NCBI GenBank assembly: GCA_026785645.1
Contig: JAJAZM010000079.1
Coordinates: 1-30,346 of the forward strand
Direction: 5' to 3'
Length of the DNA stretch: 30,346 nucleotides
Origin: Sphingomonas bacterium
Lineage (GTDB): Bacteria > Pseudomonadota > Alphaproteobacteria > Sphingomonadales > Sphingomonadaceae
This document shows positions 1-5,695 of this stretch, one piece after another. The translations under genes and the position numbers were made by a program. The notes beneath the pieces were generated by a model. That model saw only the letters and a program-made list of their open reading frames with translations. It had not been told where the DNA came from and did no database searches. Position 1 is the first letter of the stretch; each line of letters opens with the position of its first letter.

Positions 1-178
1 CGATCCATTTGCGGCATTTGTCGAAGCCGCCGCGCAGGCAATCGAGCAGCCGTGCCCGGTAGGCGGTGCGATAGACCGCGAGGCCGGCCCGCATCTCGCT
101 CGGCCAGTCGAGCACGGCGGCCGGATCGACCCCGGTCACGGTGGCATGGAATCGCTGCTGGATGGCGGCCAGGGTCAC
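1..178 (-). CDS. bufC: BufC/HvfC-type DUF2063 protein (5' part only)
   Basis: This is the N-terminal 59 codons of a protein cut by the window edge. The translation contains an N-terminal helix (LAAIQQRFHATVTG) followed by LAVYRTAYRARLLDCLRGGF, the typical start of DUF2063 (HvfC/BufC N-terminal domain) proteins, whose family pattern is roughly LxxYRxxYRxxLxxxLxxxFP. DUF2063 proteins are the partner of DUF692/MNIO enzymes and are thought to help present the precursor peptide. The GTG start shares the bases of the preceding bufB stop codon (GTGA overlap), so the two are translationally coupled. Membership of the bufferin operon is clear from the neighbours; the C-terminal domain cannot be seen. 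An ATG lies further inside, but the GTGA overlap favours the GTG. Confidence 0.85.
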   Translation of the reverse strand, partial: MTLAAIQQRFHATVTGVDPAAVLDWPSEMRAGLAVYRTAYRARLLDCLRGGFDKCRKWI

Positions 179-1026
179 GCGGCGCAGCTGATGCGGCCGG
201 CCGCAACCGACAAAGCGGCGCGGCGACGGGCGATGTCGAGCTCGTCGAGCAAGCTGTCGAGTGGCGGGATATCGTCATCGCGCTCGATCATCGTCGCGAC
301 CGGCCCGAAGCGGCGGACGGCGGCGTCGTAGAGCGACCAGACATCGGCCGCGACCGGGCTGTCATGGGTGTCGATCAGCATGTCCTCACTTTGGCTGTGC
401 CCGGCGAGATGGATCTGGCGAACACGATCGACCGGGATCGCGGCGAGATACGATAATCCATCGAAGCCGTGATTGCGGCTGCTGACGAAGATGTTGTTGA
501 CGTCGAGCAGCAAATAGCAGCCGGTCCGCTGGCACATTGCCGAGAGGAACTCCCACTCGGTCAACCCGCAATCGGCAAACTCGACATAGCTCGATGGATT
601 TTCGAACAGCATCGGCCGCTCGAGCGCATCCTGCGCGACGACGATATTGGCACATACCGTGTCGAGCGCTTCTTCGCTGTAGGGCAGGGGCAGCAGGTCA
701 TGGCTGTTGTGTCCGCCGATTCCGGTCCAGCACAAATGATCGGAGACCCATAATGGCCGGACCCGGTCGGTCAGCGACTTGAGCCGCTTGAGATACGCCC
801 GATCAAGCCCGGCAGCTGAGCCGATCGACATCGAAACGCCGTGCATCGCCACCGGATAGTGCTCGCTGATCTGGTCGAGCGTGGCCAGCGGCCGGCCGCC
901 GTCGACCATGAAATTCTCCGAAATGATCTCGACGAAATCGACCGGCACCGAGCGCTCCAGAAAGTTGGCATAATGCGGCCGGCGCAGGCCGAGGCCAAAA
1001 CCGGAGAATGGCGCGATGTCGGTCAT
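175..1026 (-). CDS. bufB: DUF692 / MNIO-family multinuclear iron oxidase, bufferin-modifying enzyme
   Basis: The 283-residue protein is full length for DUF692 (MNIO, MbnB-like TIM-barrel enzymes). Family motifs are visible in order: EIISENF near residues 33-39, MHGV at 61-64, SDHLCW at 95-100, ENPSSY at 142-147, LDVNNIFVS at 174-182, IHLAGH at 205-210, DTHD at 219-222 and ERDDD at 248-252. These supply the His, Glu, Asp and Asn ligands expected for a two- or three-iron centre. Established knowledge: MNIOs oxidise cysteines of ribosomal peptides, and in bufferin systems they turn precursor cysteines into copper-binding thiooxazole groups together with the DUF2063 partner. It lies 75 bp downstream of the BufA2-type precursor gene and overlaps bufC by 4 bp. 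It is the only DUF692 gene in the window although two precursor families are present. Confidence 0.95.
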   Translation of the reverse strand: MTDIAPFSGFGLGLRRPHYANFLERSVPVDFVEIISENFMVDGGRPLATLDQISEHYPVAMHGVSMSIGSAAGLDRAYLKRLKSLTDRVRPLWVSDHLCWTGIGGHNSHDLLPLPYSEEALDTVCANIVVAQDALERPMLFENPSSYVEFADCGLTEWEFLSAMCQRTGCYLLLDVNNIFVSSRNHGFDGLSYLAAIPVDRVRQIHLAGHSQSEDMLIDTHDSPVAADVWSLYDAAVRRFGPVATMIERDDDIPPLDSLLDELDIARRRAALSVAAGRISCAA

Positions 1027-1059
1027 GTCTGTCCTTCGCGATGGCGAGTTGATGGAAAA

Positions 1060-1096
1060 GGCGGCCCGGAAACAGGGGGGGCGAAACCGGGCCGCC
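1060..1096 (-). terminator. GC-rich hairpin with short T-tract between bufA2 and bufB
   Basis: A perfect 10-bp inverted repeat (GGCGGCCCGG at 1060-1069 and CCGGGCCGCC at 1087-1096) encloses a 17-nt loop. Read on the minus strand, the stem is followed at once by TTTTCC, as in a weak intrinsic terminator. It lies in the 75-bp gap between the precursor gene and the enzyme gene. The inference is partial termination or 3'-end protection, giving much more precursor mRNA than enzyme mRNA, a common arrangement in peptide-modification operons. The short T-tract argues against complete termination. Confidence 0.55.
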
Positions 1097-1101
1097 AGCC
1101 C

Positions 1102-1389
1102 TTACCCGCGCAAGTCGCCGATCGTGCCGTCCTTGCTGAGGCATTGGCTTGCCTTGAGTGCCTTGAAACCATGGCCCTTGCACTCGTTATTGCCTTTGCA
1201 TTCATGGGCCGTCGTCTTGCAGTCGGCGGTTCCCTTGCAACTGTTGACGCCATAACAGTGAACCGTGTCGGCGGCGGCGACCGCGGCGCCCTGGCTTCCG
1301 CTCGGCGGTGTCGCGGCCGAAGCGATCGTGGACAAAGCGAAAAGAGCAGCTGCGGTCGTGAAGCGGACTCCGGTGCGAAGGTTGGTCAT
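1102..1389 (-). CDS. bufA2: BufA2-family bufferin precursor (secreted Cys-rich peptide)
   Basis: The 95-residue product begins with a basic N-terminus and a hydrophobic segment ending in STIASA, a plausible signal peptidase I site near residue 25. The mature part has six cysteines (45, 51, 57, 64, 70, 83) in a repeated CxGxxxCKG / CKGxxxCKGxG arrangement (for example HCYGVNSCKG and CKGNNECKGHG), the hallmark of BufA2-type periplasmic metallophore precursors. The ATG at 1389 is preceded by GGAGAT at good spacing; the open frame continues upstream through the promoter, but that extension lacks any signal peptide. Cysteines in such precursors are post-translationally modified by the DUF692 enzyme encoded next door, and the mature peptide binds copper in the periplasm. 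A sigma-F-like promoter lies just upstream. Which cysteines are modified cannot be read from sequence. Confidence 0.9.
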   Translation of the reverse strand: MTNLRTGVRFTTAAALFALSTIASAATPPSGSQGAAVAAADTVHCYGVNSCKGTADCKTTAHECKGNNECKGHGFKALKASQCLSKDGTIGDLRG

Positions 1390-1432
1390 CCGATGATCTC
1401 CGAATTGCGTTGCGCCAGATTGACGTCCTGCA

Positions 1433-1458
1433 TTCGCAGGGGCGCCGGATATGGTTAC
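1433..1458 (-). promoter_or_regulatory. sigma-F-type ECF promoter driving bufA2-bufB-bufC
   Basis: On the minus strand, GTAACC (1458-1453) and CGAA (1436-1433) are separated by exactly 16 bases. GTAACC-N16-CGAA is the consensus I recall for the Caulobacter ECF factor sigma-F, and an ECF of that type is encoded 0.9 kb away. The -10-like element ends 44 bp before the bufA2 ATG. The match is exact and has a mirrored partner on the other strand. Confidence 0.8.
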
Positions 1459-1492
1459 ATTCGGAAATTCCCAGTCGTTTTTCGGAACGGCT

Positions 1493-1518
1493 GTAACGAT
1501 CCCGCTCGCGGCGGCGAA
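1493..1518 (+). promoter_or_regulatory. sigma-F-type ECF promoter driving bufA1-doxX-sigma-nrsF
   Basis: GTAACG (1493-1498) and CGAA (1515-1518) are separated by 16 bases, one mismatch from the sigma-F consensus GTAACC-N16-CGAA. It lies 53 bp before the bufA1 start and points into the operon that contains the sigma factor, implying positive autoregulation. The two -35 elements of the divergent promoters are back to back, 34 bp apart. Confidence 0.75.
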
Positions 1519-1570
1519 AGAAGGGGGGTCGATGGCTCGATCGTCGGGCCGCCCCTTCAAGGAGAATAGG

Positions 1571-1855
1571 ATGTCCTACCTTTCGCACCGCCCGTTGCTG
1601 GCCGGCTTGCTCGCCGCCTCGGTCACCGTCGGCCTCGCCAGCGCGGCCTCGGCCCAGGCCAAGAAACCGGCCACCGAAAAATGTTTCGGAGTCGCCAAGG
1701 CAGGCAAGAACGATTGCGCCGCGGGGCCTGGCACCAGTTGCGCGGGAACGTCGACCAAGGACTATCAGGCCAATGCCTGGAAGCTGGTCAAGGCTGGCAC
1801 CTGCCTGTCGATCAAGACCCCCAAAGGCAACGGCTCGCTGAAATCTAAGGCCTGA
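1571..1855 (+). CDS. bufA1: DUF2282 / BufA1-family bufferin precursor
   Basis: The 94-residue product starts with a signal peptide (hydrophobic stretch about residues 9-25, cleavage likely after AASA or AQA near 28-30). The mature part carries four cysteines (38, 49, 57, 78) in the DUF2282 pattern: EKCFGVAKAGKNDCAA, TSCAG, a DYQANAWKLV segment and a final GTC. DUF2282 proteins are the original bufferin precursors; in characterised members the central cysteines become thiooxazoles that chelate copper. A strong ribosome-binding site AAGGAG (1559-1564) selects the ATG at 1571. It is the first gene of the plus-strand operon, followed 4 bp later by the DoxX gene. Its own strand carries no DUF692 gene, so it presumably uses the divergent bufB/bufC products. 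Confidence 0.93.
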   Translation: MSYLSHRPLLAGLLAASVTVGLASAASAQAKKPATEKCFGVAKAGKNDCAAGPGTSCAGTSTKDYQANAWKLVKAGTCLSIKTPKGNGSLKSKA

Positions 1856-1859
1856 TAAA

Positions 1860-2318
1860 GTGACGCGGATCCTTGCCACCTACGACCGCGTCACCATCGC
1901 CCTGGCGGGGAGGGTGGGGGAAGGGATTGCCCTGCTTTTCCTGCGGGTCGTCTTCGCCGGCATCTTCTGGCGTTCGGGCCGGACCAAGGTAGAAGAGGGC
2001 AGCTGGATCACGATCAGCGACAACGCCAGATTCTTGTTCAGCGAAGAATATGCGGGCGTTCCGTTGCCGCCGGAATTCGCCGCAGTGGCCGCGACGAGCG
2101 CCGAGCATCTGTTCCCGATCCTGTTGGTGATCGGGCTGGCAACCCGGTTTTCGGCACTGGCGTTGTTGCTGATGACACTCGTCATCCAGATTTTCGTCTA
2201 TCCCGATGCCTGGTGGTCGGTGCATTCGCTGTGGGTCGCCATGGCGCTGGTACTGATCGCGCGCGGAGGAGGGCTGTTTTCGGTGGATCGGTGGCTAGCC
2301 CGAGGAAGACGCCAATGA
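1860..2318 (+). CDS. DoxX-family inner membrane protein of the bufferin operon
   Basis: The 152-residue protein has four predicted membrane spans (about 22-37, 83-97, 98-113 and 122-136). DoxX features are visible: LFLRVVFAGIFWRSGRTK in the first span and YPDAWWSVH before the last. DoxX proteins are standard companions of bufferin genes (BufD position); their role is unresolved, and redox or quinone-linked maturation is a guess. The GTG start lies 4 bp after the bufA1 stop, with TAAGG upstream; the end overlaps the sigma-factor ATG (ATGA). I therefore see it as part of a single transcript bufA1-doxX-sigma-nrsF. Confidence 0.85.
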   Translation: MTRILATYDRVTIALAGRVGEGIALLFLRVVFAGIFWRSGRTKVEEGSWITISDNARFLFSEEYAGVPLPPEFAAVAATSAEHLFPILLVIGLATRFSALALLLMTLVIQIFVYPDAWWSVHSLWVAMALVLIARGGGLFSVDRWLARGRRQ

Positions 2319-2842
2319 AGGCTGACGAGCCCGCAATGGCGCGGCTGATGGCGTTGGCCCAAGGCGGCGATCGGCAGGCCTATTCGGCCTTGCTCACCGC
2401 CTGTGCAGCCTGGTTGAAGCGTTATTTTTGTCGCCGCGTCGCACCCTCGAGCCTCGACGATTTGGTGCAGGAGACCTTGCTTGCACTGCATCGCAAACTG
2501 TCGAGTTATGATCCAGCCCGGCCATTCTTGCCCTGGCTGGCAGCGATCGCGCGCTATCGCTGGGTGGATCATCTGCGATTGATTTATCGGGCCGAGATGG
2601 TCGAGCTCGATCGTGACCTGCCCGATCACGGCGATCACGAACAGCTTGCTGCGCGGCTCAGCCTGGAACGGTTGTTCGCCCATCTGCCTGCCGGGCAGGC
2701 CCGGGCGATCGAGCTGGTCAAGATTCGTGGGTTGTCGATTGCCGAAGCCTCCACTGCCTGCGGCCAGAGCGAGCCGCTGGTCAAAACCAATATCCATCGC
2801 GGCCTTAAAAAGCTGATGATGCTGATCGAAGAAGCGGAATGA
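2315..2842 (+). CDS. sigF: ECF sigma factor, SigF-like (NrsF-regulated)
   Basis: The 175-residue protein has ECF architecture: region 2 at about residues 15-90, with LDDLVQETLLALHRK (47-61) and the region 2.4-like FLPWLAAIARYRWVDHLR (71-88), then region 4 at about 112-170 with LPAGQARAIELVKIRGLSI and a helix-turn-helix ending VKTNIHRGLKKL. It directs RNA polymerase to stress promoters. The start is fixed by the ATGA overlap with doxX and GAGGAAG upstream. The adjacent DUF1109 gene is the cognate anti-sigma factor. The family resembles Caulobacter sigma-F, known to answer heavy-metal stress; the matching GTAAC-N16-CGAA promoters within this locus support that assignment. The protein is autoregulated if the bufA1 promoter reads through. 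Confidence 0.93.
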   Translation: MKADEPAMARLMALAQGGDRQAYSALLTACAAWLKRYFCRRVAPSSLDDLVQETLLALHRKLSSYDPARPFLPWLAAIARYRWVDHLRLIYRAEMVELDRDLPDHGDHEQLAARLSLERLFAHLPAGQARAIELVKIRGLSIAEASTACGQSEPLVKTNIHRGLKKLMMLIEEAE

Positions 2843-2845
2843 ACC

Positions 2846-3490
2846 ATGCCGAGTGACCCCAATAATCTGATTGCCGCACTGGTCGACGAACTTCGGCCGG
2901 TGCGCGCCATGCGCGTGCGCGATGGCCTGGCCGTGGCAGGCGGCGCCGGGGCAATTACCGTCGCGCTGACCATCCTGATGTTCGGCCTTCGCGACGATGT
3001 GGCCAATGGACAATTCCAACCGTTGTTCCTGTTCGCCAACGGCCTGTTCCTGATCGTCGGGCTGGCGACCGCGCTGGCCGCCGTCGGGATGGGCCTACCG
3101 CGCGTCGGCCACTCCAGTCAGGGATGGAAATGGGTGGTGGCGATGGTCGGCCTGCTGCCAGCGACAGCGTTGATCATGCTCGTGTCCGGCACCGAGCCAA
3201 TGCCTCCGGCGCTGGTCACGAGCCACGAGGTGAAGTGCGTTGCGATGGGGCTGGCGCTCGGTCTGATGACCGCCACCGTGTTGGTGTGGTGGCTTCGCCG
3301 CGGGGCCCCGACGTCGGCCGAGCGGGCGGGCCTGCTGGTCGGCCTTTCATCGGGCAGCATCGGCATCTTTGCCTTCGCGCTCCATTGCCCGATCGATAGT
3401 TTCTACCATGTCGGCCTGTGGCATGTGCTGCCGGTGCTGATCGGCGCGCTGCTCGGCCGTCTGGTCGTCCCGCGACTGATCAAGTGGTGA
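2846..3490 (+). CDS. nrsF: NrsF-like (DUF1109) membrane anti-sigma factor
   Basis: The 214-residue protein has about six hydrophobic spans (near 30-46, 58-80, 97-114, 132-150, 162-178 and 192-208) with a short cytoplasmic N-terminus, as in DUF1109/NrsF. Two cysteines stand out: Cys131 (HEVKCVAMG) and Cys181 (LHCPIDSFYHVGLWH), corresponding to the conserved pair of the family that is implicated in sensing. It starts 3 bp after the sigma-factor stop, so both are made from one message in balanced amounts. Expected role: hold the ECF sigma factor at the membrane until metal or thiol stress releases it. A direct metal-binding or disulfide mechanism is inference. Confidence 0.92.
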   Translation: MPSDPNNLIAALVDELRPVRAMRVRDGLAVAGGAGAITVALTILMFGLRDDVANGQFQPLFLFANGLFLIVGLATALAAVGMGLPRVGHSSQGWKWVVAMVGLLPATALIMLVSGTEPMPPALVTSHEVKCVAMGLALGLMTATVLVWWLRRGAPTSAERAGLLVGLSSGSIGIFAFALHCPIDSFYHVGLWHVLPVLIGALLGRLVVPRLIKW

Positions 3491-3520
3491 AGTTGCCAAT
3501 GTAACGGATAGCGCGCCGAG

Positions 3521-3541
3521 TCTGCGCTCCTCGCAATGACG
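3521..3541 (-). repeat. Fragment of a dispersed CGTCATTGCGAGGAGC-type repeat
   Basis: Read on the minus strand this segment begins CGTCATTGCGAGGAGCGCAG, the recognisable start of an intergenic repeat widespread in Gram-negative genomes. Only one end is present. It lies between nrsF and the duplicated HNH gene end, in the spacer that also shows a rearrangement scar. Confidence 0.5.
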
Positions 3542-3546
3542 CTTTG

Positions 3547-3580
3547 CGCCCGCCTACGCCTCCAGCTCAATGTCCCAATA
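3547..3580. repeat. 34-bp direct repeat, copy 1 (duplicated 3' end of the HNH gene)
   Basis: Bases 3547-3580 are identical to 5662-5695 in the same orientation. On the minus strand the copy encodes the last residues YWDIELEA and the stop of the HNH endonuclease gene. Identity stops sharply on both sides. The minus-strand reading frame upstream of it (ending RRESLYWDIELEA) is only loosely like the real HNH C-terminus, so this is a scar or a remnant and not a working gene. Confidence 0.85.
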
Positions 3581-3679
3581 AAGACTCTCACGCCTGTTTC
3601 GTCGGAGAGCGTGTGACAATATAGCCTTGTCCGACCGCAGGCGCCACGCCACAGGGATCAATCGTTTAACGAGGCCTCC

Positions 3680-4597
3680 ATGACCGCTCCGCTCGCCGTG
3701 CTGTATGAACACCCGCGCTGGTTCGAGCCGCTATTTGCAGCACTCGAGAAGCGCGGGATCGAGGCGACCAAGGTCAATGCCCGCAGCCTGGTCTTCGATC
3801 CGGCTTCCGCGACCGTCCCTGCCGAGCTGATTTTCAACCGCGTCGCGATGTCGGCGCCCCAGCGCGATCCGGAACATGGCATTTTTCATGCCATGGCGGC
3901 GCTCGACCATTGGCGCCGCCGAGGCGCGCGGATCATCAATGGTCCCGAGGTGTTGGCGATCGATGCGTCGAAGGCGCGCCAGCTGTCGCTGATCGAAGCG
4001 CTCGGCCTGGCGACTCCGCCGACGCGGGTCATCCACCGCCTGGCTGAACTGATCGAGGCGGCGCGCGCGATCGGCCTTCCGTTGCTGGTCAAGGCGAACA
4101 TCGGCGGTGCCGGCGCGGGCATCGTGCGCTTCGATTCACTGGCCGAGATCGATGCCGCAATCGCGGCCGGGACGGTGCCGCACAGCGTCGACCAGGTGCT
4201 GCTCGTCCAGGCCTATATCGAGCCGCGCGGGCAGCGCATCTGCCGCATGGAAACCCTCGGCGGCAAATTTCTGTACGCGATCGACATTGCGGTCGACGGC
4301 AATTTCGACCTGTGCCCGGCCGACGCCTGCCAGATCCCCGGTCGATCGGTGACGATGACCGCAACGAATCCGCCGCCCGATCTGATCACCGCCGCCGAAG
4401 CGATCGCGGCGGCGGCGGGGCTGGACGTCGGCGGGGTCGAAGTTGTCATCGACGACCATGACGGGACGCCGCGCTTCTACGACATCAATGCCTTGTCCAA
4501 CTTCGTTGCCAACCCGCTCGACGTGCTCGGCTGGGATCCGCATGATCGGCTGGTCGACTTTATTCAACACAAGATCGAAGCAAGGAATCGCTCGTGA
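3680..4597 (+). CDS. RimK-like ATP-grasp ligase
   Basis: The 305-residue protein is an ATP-grasp enzyme of RimK type, forming a carboxylate-amine (peptide-like) bond at the cost of ATP. Visible motifs: INGPEVLAIDASKARQL (residues about 86-102, the Asn and Lys of the ATP-grasp entry), PLLVKANIGGAGAGIVRF (Gly-rich ATP loop), LVQAYIEPRG, and GGVEVVIDD followed by YDINALSNF near the C-terminus, which supplies the Mg-binding acidic residue and Asn. The substrate cannot be read from sequence. GAGG lies 5 bp before the ATG. The stop overlaps the GTG start of the following monooxygenase (GTGA), so the two act together or are made together. The pair is flanked by a 34-bp direct repeat. Confidence 0.85.
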   Translation: MTAPLAVLYEHPRWFEPLFAALEKRGIEATKVNARSLVFDPASATVPAELIFNRVAMSAPQRDPEHGIFHAMAALDHWRRRGARIINGPEVLAIDASKARQLSLIEALGLATPPTRVIHRLAELIEAARAIGLPLLVKANIGGAGAGIVRFDSLAEIDAAIAAGTVPHSVDQVLLVQAYIEPRGQRICRMETLGGKFLYAIDIAVDGNFDLCPADACQIPGRSVTMTATNPPPDLITAAEAIAAAAGLDVGGVEVVIDDHDGTPRFYDINALSNFVANPLDVLGWDPHDRLVDFIQHKIEARNRS

Positions 4598-5637
4598 GAT
4601 TTGGTTACTGGATGCCCGTGTTCGGCGGTTGGCTGCGCAACGTCGAAGACGAGGGGATGACCGCAAGCTGGGATTATGTCCGGCGACTGACCCAGCGCAG
4701 CGAGCAGACCGGTTGGGACCTGACGCTGATCGCGGAATTGAATTTAAACGACATCAAGGGAATCGACCAGCCGGCGCTCGACGCCTGGTCGACCGCAGCG
4801 GCGCTGGCAGCAGTGACGCAAAGTATCGAGTTGATGGTCGCGGTGCGGCCCAATTTTCATCAGCCCGCCTTGTTCGCCAAGCAGGCGGCCAACATCGACA
4901 ATATTGCGGACGGCCGACTGGCGCTCAACGTGGTGTCGAGTTGGTGGGCGGACGAGGCGACCCAATATGGGCTGACATTCGACGCGCATGACGACCGCTA
5001 TGCGCGCACCCGCGAATGGTTGACCGTGGTCGACGGATTGTGGACCGAGCCGCGTTTTTCGCACGATGGCGAGCGCTACCACCTCAAAGACGCTATTTGC
5101 GAGCCCAAGCCGGTCGCCTCGCCCCGCCCGACGATCTATGCCGGGGGCGAAAGCGAAGCGGCCAAGACGATGATCGCCGAGCAATGCGACGCTTATGTCA
5201 TGCATGGCGACAGCGTGGAGGCGATCAGCGGCAAGATCGCGGACATGAAGCGGCGGAGGGACGCCACGGGGCAAGCGCCGATGCAGTTCGGGATGGCGGC
5301 CTATGCCATCGTGCGCGACAGCGAAGTCGAAGCGCGCGCGGAGCAGGCCCGGATCACAGCGATGCCGGCCACACCGCCCAAGGGGTTCGATAATTTCGAG
5401 CAATGGCTGTCGGGAACGCAGCTTGAGCGCAACATCAAACTACGTGACTATTCGGTGAGCAATCGGGGCTTGATGCCCGACCTCGTCGGAACGCCGGCGC
5501 AGGTCCGGCGCAAGATCGAGACTTATGCTACAGCGGGGCTCGATTTGCTGCTTCTCCAGATGAGCCCCCAAGCCGAGGAAATGGACCGCTTCGCCGAGAA
5601 GATCATCACTCCAATGAAAAGCTCTTCGCGCCAGTAA
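4594..5637 (+). CDS. LLM-class flavin-dependent monooxygenase (SsuD/SfnG-like)
   Basis: The 347-residue protein has the bacterial luciferase-like TIM-barrel sequence: MRFGYWMPVFGGW at the start, ELMVAVRPNFHQPALFAKQA, DNIADGRLALNVVSSWW (about 105-121), PRPTIYAGGESEAA and a C-terminal LLLLQMSP. The GRLALNVVSSWW and YAGGES motifs are those of FMNH2-dependent alkanesulfonate or dimethylsulfone monooxygenases, which cleave C-S bonds. It depends on reduced flavin from a reductase that is not encoded here. No ABC transporter or reductase of an ssu or sfn cluster accompanies it; its only partner is the ATP-grasp ligase whose stop codon overlaps its GTG start. A role in sulfur scavenging is possible, but oxidation of a ligase product is equally open. 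Confidence 0.85.
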   Translation: MRFGYWMPVFGGWLRNVEDEGMTASWDYVRRLTQRSEQTGWDLTLIAELNLNDIKGIDQPALDAWSTAAALAAVTQSIELMVAVRPNFHQPALFAKQAANIDNIADGRLALNVVSSWWADEATQYGLTFDAHDDRYARTREWLTVVDGLWTEPRFSHDGERYHLKDAICEPKPVASPRPTIYAGGESEAAKTMIAEQCDAYVMHGDSVEAISGKIADMKRRRDATGQAPMQFGMAAYAIVRDSEVEARAEQARITAMPATPPKGFDNFEQWLSGTQLERNIKLRDYSVSNRGLMPDLVGTPAQVRRKIETYATAGLDLLLLQMSPQAEEMDRFAEKIITPMKSSSRQ

Positions 5638-5661
5638 GGCTTGCCGATCCAGGCATCTAAC

Positions 5662-5695
5662 CGCCCGCCTACGCCTCCAGCTCAATGTCCCAATA
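5662..5695. repeat. 34-bp direct repeat, copy 2 (native 3' end of the HNH gene)
   Basis: This copy covers the final 27 bases of the HNH endonuclease gene and 7 bases beyond its stop. It is identical to 3547-3580. Recombination between the two copies would excise a 2.1-kb segment containing exactly the ATP-grasp and monooxygenase genes. Confidence 0.85.

Noticed and set aside
3511..3536. GTAACG in the nrsF downstream spacer as a third sigma-F promoter
   Set aside because: Sixteen bases downstream the sequence reads TGCG and not CGAA, so the -10 element is missing.
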